Source: Actinomadura sp. KC06 (GTDB taxonomy: Bacteria > Actinomycetota > Actinomycetes > Streptosporangiales > Streptosporangiaceae). Taken from it: a stretch of 64,000 nucleotides of DNA. Below, piece after piece: positions 58,768-64,000 of the stretch. Position numbers and translations under genes: made by a program. Every line of letters begins with the position of its first letter. Positions within the stretch are counted from its first letter, which is position 1. The notes below the pieces were generated by a model. The model saw only the letters and a program-made list of their open reading frames with translations. It ran no database searches and was not told the origin of the DNA. Location: positions 1-64,000 of the forward strand of contig NZ_SMKT01000003.1 in NCBI RefSeq assembly GCF_004348735.1. The letters run 5' to 3'.

Positions 58768-60500
58768 CCGAGCCGGCCGACCCCGAGCAGGTGCCGCTGC
58801 ACCGGCTGGGCGGGCTGTTCGCGCCGCACTGGCCGGCGCTGGTCCTGATGCTGACGGTCACCGTTGCCACGTCCGTGGTGGGGACGGTGTCACCGTTCCT
58901 GGTGCGGGCGGTCATCGACACCGCGTTGCCACGGCGCGACCTTGCTCTGCTCTACCAGCTCGGTGCCGGTCTCGTCGCGGTGGCGGCGCTGATCGCCGTT
59001 CTGAGCATGGTGCAGGGCTGGATCAGTTCCCGGGTCGGCTTGCGGATCATGCACCGGCTGCGGACTGAGGTGTTCGCCCACCTGCAGCGGCAGTCGCTCG
59101 CGTTCTTCACCCGGACCCGGGCCGGGGAGGTGCAGTCGCGGATCGCCAACGATGTCGGAGGCCTGCAGAACGTGATCATCTCGGCCGCCTCCTCGGCCGC
59201 GTTGCAGCTCACGACGGTCCTCGCCGTTGCCGTGGCGATGGCCGCGTTGTCCTGGCGGCTCATGCTCATCTCGCTCGTGGTGACGACACCGGCGGTGCTG
59301 GTCACCCGCCAGGTCGCCGCGCTGCGCCGGAGAGTACTCAGCCAGCGGCAGCTCGAGTACGAAGATCTCACCGTCACGGTTGAGGAGAGCCTTTCGGTCA
59401 ACGGCATCCAGCTGATCAAGACGCTCGGCACCGGGCCCGGCCAGGTCGCCCGGTTCACCGAGATCTCCACCCGCCTGGTCGACCTCGAGCTCCGCGCCCA
59501 GCTCACCGGCCGGTGGCGGATGGTGGCGCTGAACGTCCTGTTCTCCGCGATCCCGGCCATGATCTACGTCGGCGCCGGCTACGCCGAAACGACCACCATC
59601 GGCACGGTGGTCGCGTTCACCGGCCTGCAGTCGGCGCTGCTCCAGCCGATGATGGGCCTGCTGAACACCGGCGCCATGGTGAGCAGCTCGCTGGCCCTTT
59701 TCGGACGCGTCTTCGAGTACCTGGACCTACCGGTCGAGATCGACGACCCAGCCGACCCCGTACGGATCGACCCGGCCACCGTCACCGGCCAGCTACGCTT
59801 CGAGGACGTCACCGTCGCCTACCCCGGTGGCGGCCCGGCCGCGGTCGCCGGCGTCACCCTTGACGTACCCGCTGGGACGACGCTGGCCGTGGTAGGCGAG
59901 ACCGGCGCCGGCAAGAGCACACTGGCATCGCTCGTACCGCGGCTGCGCGACCCCACCGGCGGCCGGGTCACCCTCGACGGCATCGACCTGCGCGACCTCA
60001 CGCTCGCCGACCTCGCCGCGACCGTCGGCATGGTCAGCCAGGAGACCTACCTGCTGCACGGCACCGTACGCGACAACCTCCGGTCCGCACGGCCGTCGGC
60101 GACCGACGCCGAGATCGAGGCGGCCGCCACCGCCGCCCAGATCCACGATCTGATCACCGGCCTACCGGACGGCTACGACACCGTGGTCGGGTCCCGCGGG
60201 CACCGCTTCTCCGGCGGCGAGCGGCAGCGGATCGCGATCGCCCGCACGCTGCTGCGCGACCCGCGCGTGCTCGTCCTGGACGAGGCCACCAGCGCGCTGG
60301 ACACCGCGACCGAGCGAGCGGTACAGCAGGCGTTCGACCTGCTCACCCAAGGCCGGACCACGATCACCATCGCACACCGGCTGTCCACGGTCCGGAACGC
60401 CGACCAGATCGTCGTACTGGACCACGGCCGCGTCGTGGAGACCGGCACGCACGCCAGCCTCCTCCGCTGCAACGGCCGATACACCGCCTTCGTCACCTAA
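58764..60500 (+). CDS. ABC exporter (membrane and ATPase domains fused), lanthipeptide export
   Basis: A 578-residue half-transporter. Six membrane segments precede an ATPase with Walker A GETGAGKST, signature FSGGERQRIAIA, Walker B VLVLDEATSALD and the H-loop AHRLS. It lacks an N-terminal C39 peptidase, so leader cleavage must be by another enzyme. The GTG at 58764 overlaps the LanC stop as GTGA, placing it last in the lanthipeptide operon. Confidence 0.88.
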   Translation: MTEPADPEQVPLHRLGGLFAPHWPALVLMLTVTVATSVVGTVSPFLVRAVIDTALPRRDLALLYQLGAGLVAVAALIAVLSMVQGWISSRVGLRIMHRLRTEVFAHLQRQSLAFFTRTRAGEVQSRIANDVGGLQNVIISAASSAALQLTTVLAVAVAMAALSWRLMLISLVVTTPAVLVTRQVAALRRRVLSQRQLEYEDLTVTVEESLSVNGIQLIKTLGTGPGQVARFTEISTRLVDLELRAQLTGRWRMVALNVLFSAIPAMIYVGAGYAETTTIGTVVAFTGLQSALLQPMMGLLNTGAMVSSSLALFGRVFEYLDLPVEIDDPADPVRIDPATVTGQLRFEDVTVAYPGGGPAAVAGVTLDVPAGTTLAVVGETGAGKSTLASLVPRLRDPTGGRVTLDGIDLRDLTLADLAATVGMVSQETYLLHGTVRDNLRSARPSATDAEIEAAATAAQIHDLITGLPDGYDTVVGSRGHRFSGGERQRIAIARTLLRDPRVLVLDEATSALDTATERAVQQAFDLLTQGRTTITIAHRLSTVRNADQIVVLDHGRVVETGTHASLLRCNGRYTAFVT

Positions 60501-60674
60501 CCGGCGCCGCCCGCTCGGGTCACCAGGGCGGTCACGTCGGCCGGCTTCGGCGCGTCGCAGGCCCCCCGGCGCCACCCTCGCTCCGCAGGAATCCCGAGGA
60601 TGCTTCAGATACCAGAACTGGCGTAGGTCCATGGAGAAGGCCCAGGTCCAGGGGCGACAGAGGCAGCAGAGAGC

Positions 60675-62459
60675 TCAGCCGACTCTGGGGTTATTGCTTA
60701 GGAAGCCGAGCGCGGCCTGTAGGAGGGTTGTCATGTCGCCCCGCCACGGCAGATGGTCCTTGCCCTCCAGGGCGATGAGCAAGGCACCGGGGATCTGGCG
60801 TGCCAGATCTTGTCCGAGCGCGAACGGTATGGCCCGGTCTTTACGACGATGCAGTACGAGCGTGGGCGCGCGTACGGCGCCGAGCCGATCGCGCACGTCC
60901 AAGCTGTAAACCATGCTTAGCGAGGATTCAGTGATGGCCGGTGTCGCGGCCGCCCGCAGGAACGCGGCAAACTCGTCGCGTTCCTTGGTGCTCCCGTCCG
61001 GAACGAAGATGTCGGCGAGGAGCCTGGAGCCGACGCCCGGATGTGCGCCAACGATCGACAGGATCGATTCCCGTGCATGTCGTTCGGCGATCTGTGCGCC
61101 GTGGGCGTAGCTGCCGTACAGTACGAGCCGCTCGACCCGATCTGGACACATCGCCGCATAAGCCGCCGCGACACATCCTCCAGACGAGCCGCCGAGCAGC
61201 GCCACCTGATCGTTGGTCCCGGCGACCTCATCCACCACGGCCGCCAGCACGGCAATCTCATCGTCCGGGTCGGCGCTGGGCAAGGCGTCCCGATCAGACA
61301 GGCCCCTGCCAGGGCTGTCGTACCGGACAATGGTGAAGTGCTCGGCAATCGCGGTGACGAACTTCCGGAAAGCCGGGTTGCGCCAGTCCAGCTCCAGGTG
61401 ACTGCAGAACCAGCCCCCGGTCACCAGAACAGGCCCCGAGCCAACCGCAGACCATGCGACCCGACGACCGTTCACGGCGGTGAAGCGCACCAGCTGCTCA
61501 GCCGGCGGCACTGGCTCGCGGCGGCGCGCGCGGCGGCGGCCAGCTCGGATCCGACTGCCGGAAGGGCACGGACCACCGCCGTGTCCTACCGTCCGGCGCG
61601 ACGGGCACGCTGGATGTGCGGGCGACTCGACGGCGCCATCGACCACAGGCGTACGGGTGATCTGGCGGGGGATCTGGGCGGCGAAAGCGCTCGCGACGGT
61701 GGACGCCTCGGCTCCGGACAGGATCTGCCGGTGCAGCTGTTGCAGCGAGGCCGACGGCTCGACACCCACCTGTTCCACGAGGTTCTCTCGAAGCTGCCGG
61801 AACGCGGCCAGCGCGTCACCCTGGCGTCCGGCACGCGCCAACGCGGTCATCAACAATGCCCAGAAACGCTCGCGCAGAGGATGGATACGGACGTAGCACC
61901 GCAGCTCACCAACGATGTCGGTGTGCCGGCCGAGCCGCAGATCGACCTCTACGCGTTCCTCAAGTGCCGCGAGGCGGCGCTCTTCCAGATGCACGGCCTC
62001 CACCTGGCACACGTCCAGCGAGATCCCATCGAGCACGGGACCGCGCCACAGCGCGAGAGCCTGCGTCAGTAGCGCAGACCGCTCCTCCAACGCGCCTATA
62101 GAAGCGGAAGCGTCATCGGCCAGCGCGTGTGCGGCAGCGGTCAGTTCCTCGAACCGATCCCGGTCGAGCTCACCCGCCCGGGTTTCCAACATGTAGCCGG
62201 GCGCACGCCTGAGAACTGGCTGCCGCCCGCTGTCGGCCGGCAGAGCCCGGCGGAGCCGCGCGACACATCCCTGCAATAGCTCGCGCGCCGCAGAAGGAGC
62301 CTGATCTGCCCACAGATGATCGATCAACCGATCGCTAGAAACTACCCGGTTGGCGTGCAACAAAAGGACGGCCAGCAACGCCTGCTGCTGCGGTCCGCCA
62401 ACCGTGACACAGGCTTCGCCGTCCAACACCTCAAGCGGCCCAAGAATCCGAAACCGCAT
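60675..62459 (-). CDS. SARP regulator fused to an alpha/beta hydrolase
   Basis: A 594-residue fusion. Residues 1-250 are a SARP: winged HTH (FRILGPLEVLDGEACVTVGGPQQQALLAVLLLHANRVVSSDRLIDHLWADQAPSAAREL) and BTAD domain. A basic/Pro linker (about 260-322) leads to a complete alpha/beta hydrolase, with the nucleophile elbow GSSGG (Ser426), Asp541 in RRKDRAIPF and His569 in GKDHLPW. It could regulate the lanthipeptide operon and sense or hydrolyse a small ligand. ATG 62459 has GGGGGAG upstream. It is convergent with the ABC exporter. Confidence 0.85.
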   Translation of the reverse strand: MRFRILGPLEVLDGEACVTVGGPQQQALLAVLLLHANRVVSSDRLIDHLWADQAPSAARELLQGCVARLRRALPADSGRQPVLRRAPGYMLETRAGELDRDRFEELTAAAHALADDASASIGALEERSALLTQALALWRGPVLDGISLDVCQVEAVHLEERRLAALEERVEVDLRLGRHTDIVGELRCYVRIHPLRERFWALLMTALARAGRQGDALAAFRQLRENLVEQVGVEPSASLQQLHRQILSGAEASTVASAFAAQIPRQITRTPVVDGAVESPAHPACPSRRTVGHGGGPCPSGSRIRAGRRRARRREPVPPAEQLVRFTAVNGRRVAWSAVGSGPVLVTGGWFCSHLELDWRNPAFRKFVTAIAEHFTIVRYDSPGRGLSDRDALPSADPDDEIAVLAAVVDEVAGTNDQVALLGGSSGGCVAAAYAAMCPDRVERLVLYGSYAHGAQIAERHARESILSIVGAHPGVGSRLLADIFVPDGSTKERDEFAAFLRAAATPAITESSLSMVYSLDVRDRLGAVRAPTLVLHRRKDRAIPFALGQDLARQIPGALLIALEGKDHLPWRGDMTTLLQAALGFLSNNPRVG

Positions 62460-62538
62460 AACTCCCCCGAAGAAAGTACGTAGCAGAGCCGATGCTGATC
62501 GGGCGCACGCACCGAGCCTCACCGACCATCTGCGCGGG

Positions 62539-63363
62539 TCAGCGGCGAGCCCGGTCATGGCGTGCGGGAGCCATCCTGAGCAGCGACCGCGGATCGGACC
62601 GGCCCGCGAGCACCCCGGCCCTGATGTGGCGCAGTCCGGCGCCCGGCCCGACACCGAGCTCCGCCGCCAGGGTCCGCTGCGCCCGCTGGTAGGTCTCCAG
62701 CGCCTCGGCGGTCCGGCCGGCGACCAGAAAGGCGACCATGCGCAGCTCCCACAGCCGCTCCCGCAGCGGGTGCTCGGCGAGCAACCGGTCAATCCCGGCC
62801 GGCGCGCCCTCCGCCGTCCCGGTCGCCAGCTGGGCGCCGAGCAGCCCCTCCTGCGAGTCGAGCCAGAGCTCGGCCAGATAGGCGCCCTCCGCGGCCGCCC
62901 AGCCGTGCACGCTGCAGTCGGCGAGCGACCGGCCGCGCCACAGCTCCAGTGCGGCGCGGTACGCGCGGTCGGCCTCCCCGTAGGCCCCCCGCGCGCTGTC
63001 GCGCCGCCCGTCGGCGACCAGCTCCTCGAAGCGGTTCCGATCGACGTCCACGGCGTTCACGGCGAGCAGGTAGCCGGGGTCCCGCCGGAGGATCATCCGG
63101 TCCCGGCTGCCTGCCGCGAGGGTCGCGCCGAGCTTGGCGAGATGGCTGTGCAACGTCCGGACCGCGGTCGGCGGCGGCTCCTCGCCCCACAGGCCGTCCA
63201 CCAGTTGCCCGACCGTGACCACCGTCCCCGCCCGCAGCGCCAGCAGGCCCAGCAGGCTTCTGCGCCGCCTGGGCAGCGAGATCGGGCGACCCTCGCTGCA
63301 CACAGTCACAGAACCGAGCACATCGATCACGACGCCGACATCGCCACCAGTCCCGAACTCCAC
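62539..63363 (-). CDS. SARP-family transcriptional regulator
   Basis: A 274-residue SARP with N-terminal OmpR-like HTH (VIDVLGSVTVCSEGRPISLPRRRRSLLGLLALRAGTVVTVGQLVDGLWGEEPPPTAVRTLHSHLAKLG) and BTAD domain (YRAALELWRGRSLADCSVHG...HPLRERLWELRMVAFLVAGRTAEALETYQRAQRTLAAELGVGPG). SARPs activate secondary-metabolite genes, so this is the likely pathway activator. GTG 63363 has GGGGG upstream. It is transcribed in the same direction as the SARP-hydrolase gene, about 80 bp before it. Confidence 0.87.
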   Translation of the reverse strand: MEFGTGGDVGVVIDVLGSVTVCSEGRPISLPRRRRSLLGLLALRAGTVVTVGQLVDGLWGEEPPPTAVRTLHSHLAKLGATLAAGSRDRMILRRDPGYLLAVNAVDVDRNRFEELVADGRRDSARGAYGEADRAYRAALELWRGRSLADCSVHGWAAAEGAYLAELWLDSQEGLLGAQLATGTAEGAPAGIDRLLAEHPLRERLWELRMVAFLVAGRTAEALETYQRAQRTLAAELGVGPGAGLRHIRAGVLAGRSDPRSLLRMAPARHDRARR

Positions 63364-63462
63364 CGCGCCCCCAAACGTCGGAGCCGCCGCGGGGATTCGG
63401 CTCGTTTACCCGGATACACGACCAGGGGTCGATGAACGTTCAATCGAGGTATGTGACAAGCG

Positions 63463-64000
63463 TCACATCGTGGGGCATTGGAGGGAGTCGCCCACCAGGT
63501 CCGGGACCTGCACCTGCGTGTCGGAGGTGTTGGTGAACAGCAGCCGGTTCTTGGAATCAGGCCCTGCGTCGCCGACGATCCCCTTGGTGGAGTTGTTCAC
63601 CAGTACGTGGGTGACCTCCGGGGGCTTGGCGGCCGGGTGGTTCTCCAGATACGGGGCGCCGGCACCGGCCACGTGCGGGCTCGCCATCGACGTCCCGGAG
63701 CTGAGGCGCGCGCCGGTGTCATCCTCGTGTCCGGCGGACCTGATGGAGCTGCCCGGCGCGAATATGTCCAGGCAAGTCCGTGGTTGGAGAACGAGGCGCG
63801 GGCGTCGGTGCTCGTGGTGGCGCCCACGGTGATCGCTTCGGGCACCGCGGCGGGGGAGCGCCGGCACGCGTCGATGTCGTCGTTGCCCGCGGAGACCGCG
63901 TACGTGAGCCCGGATAGGACCGAGGCCTTGACGAACAGGTCCTCGACGAAGCTCCGGCCGCCACCGAGGCTCATGTTGACCACGGCCGGCTTGACCGCGT
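63463..64000 (-). pseudogene. subtilase (S8) fragment, frameshifted and cut by the window edge
   Basis: The C-terminal half of an S8 serine protease runs off the right edge. VVNMSLGGG and the TYAVSAGND oxyanion region are read in one frame. The catalytic Ser region SSGTSMASPHVAGAGA is in another. The frame changes at ASFSNHG/TCLDIFAPG near 63779, as if one base were missing. The catalytic Asp and His lie beyond the edge. This is either a pseudogene or a sequence error. Beside a lanthipeptide exporter lacking a peptidase, it would be a natural leader protease. Confidence 0.65.

Noticed and set aside
1..64000. tRNA, rRNA or CRISPR features
   Set aside because: No cloverleaf with a conserved T-loop, no rRNA-like sequence and no regularly spaced identical repeats were seen while reading the window.

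Overview
The window is very GC-rich DNA from a filamentous actinomycete. Third codon positions are saturated with G or C, many starts are GTG, and genes in operons overlap through GTGA or ATGA junctions. The gene families (paired FadE dehydrogenases, SARP regulators, DUF4360, HelD, XRE-MmyB regulator, lanthipeptide enzymes) fit a Streptosporangiales or Thermomonosporaceae-type genome such as Actinomadura. That placement is inference; there is no rRNA or tRNA in the window to confirm it.

Left part (1-25 kb), catabolism and regulators. A minus-strand operon, pcaH-pcaG-pcaB-pcaD-pcaC-iclR-pobA, converts 4-hydroxybenzoate through protocatechuate to beta-ketoadipate enol-lactone and onward. A palindrome upstream of pcaH is the likely regulator site. 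Next come a SigX5-type ECF sigma factor, an XdhC-like protein, a universal stress protein, an adenylate-kinase-like protein and a PLP-dependent deaminase. Two acyl-CoA/lipid modules follow: a FadE pair with a SnoaL-like protein and divergent TetR regulator, then an SDR, TetR, acyl-CoA dehydrogenase, enoyl-CoA hydratase and esterase. A HelD-type RNA polymerase-associated helicase sits between them. Then a class I glutamine amidotransferase, a flavohemoprotein, an XRE-MmyB regulator, a dienelactone hydrolase and ThyX.

Middle part (25-47 kb). A molybdopterin oxidoreductase with a DUF1266 protein, adenosine deaminase, a WYL regulator, an HhH-GPD-like protein, ChaB, an SDR, and a 48-residue membrane protein. 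A fused anthranilate synthase TrpE(G) is preceded by a leader peptide with three consecutive Trp codons and a terminator/antiterminator, which is a complete attenuator. Then a VOC protein, a DUF3311/MctP monocarboxylate symporter pair with a CRP-like site, a secreted GH20 hexosaminidase, a cupin/TetR pair, a secreted isoaspartyl peptidase-like Ntn hydrolase and a large AAA-LuxR regulator.

Right part (47-64 kb), accessory DNA. A secreted DUF4360 protein, a TetR regulator with two matching 19-bp palindromes facing an MBL hydrolase and a CMD-family protein, CsbD, a lipoprotein, and an OFA-type MFS transporter with its small partner. Two decayed recombinase fragments (tyrosine and serine type) mark the junction to a lanthipeptide locus at about 55.0-63.4 kb: a six-Cys precursor, an APH-like kinase, a HopA1-like protein, a zinc-site LanC cyclase and an ABC exporter in one tightly overlapped operon. 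Two convergent SARP regulators follow, one fused to an alpha/beta hydrolase, and then a frameshifted subtilase at the right edge.

The lanthipeptide locus is the most novel-looking system. It pairs the split kinase/HopA1 machinery of class V lanthipeptides with a recognisable LanC cyclase. The kinase and HopA1 proteins would dehydrate Ser/Thr, LanC would close the thioether rings, the ABC protein would export, and the adjacent subtilase might have cut the leader.
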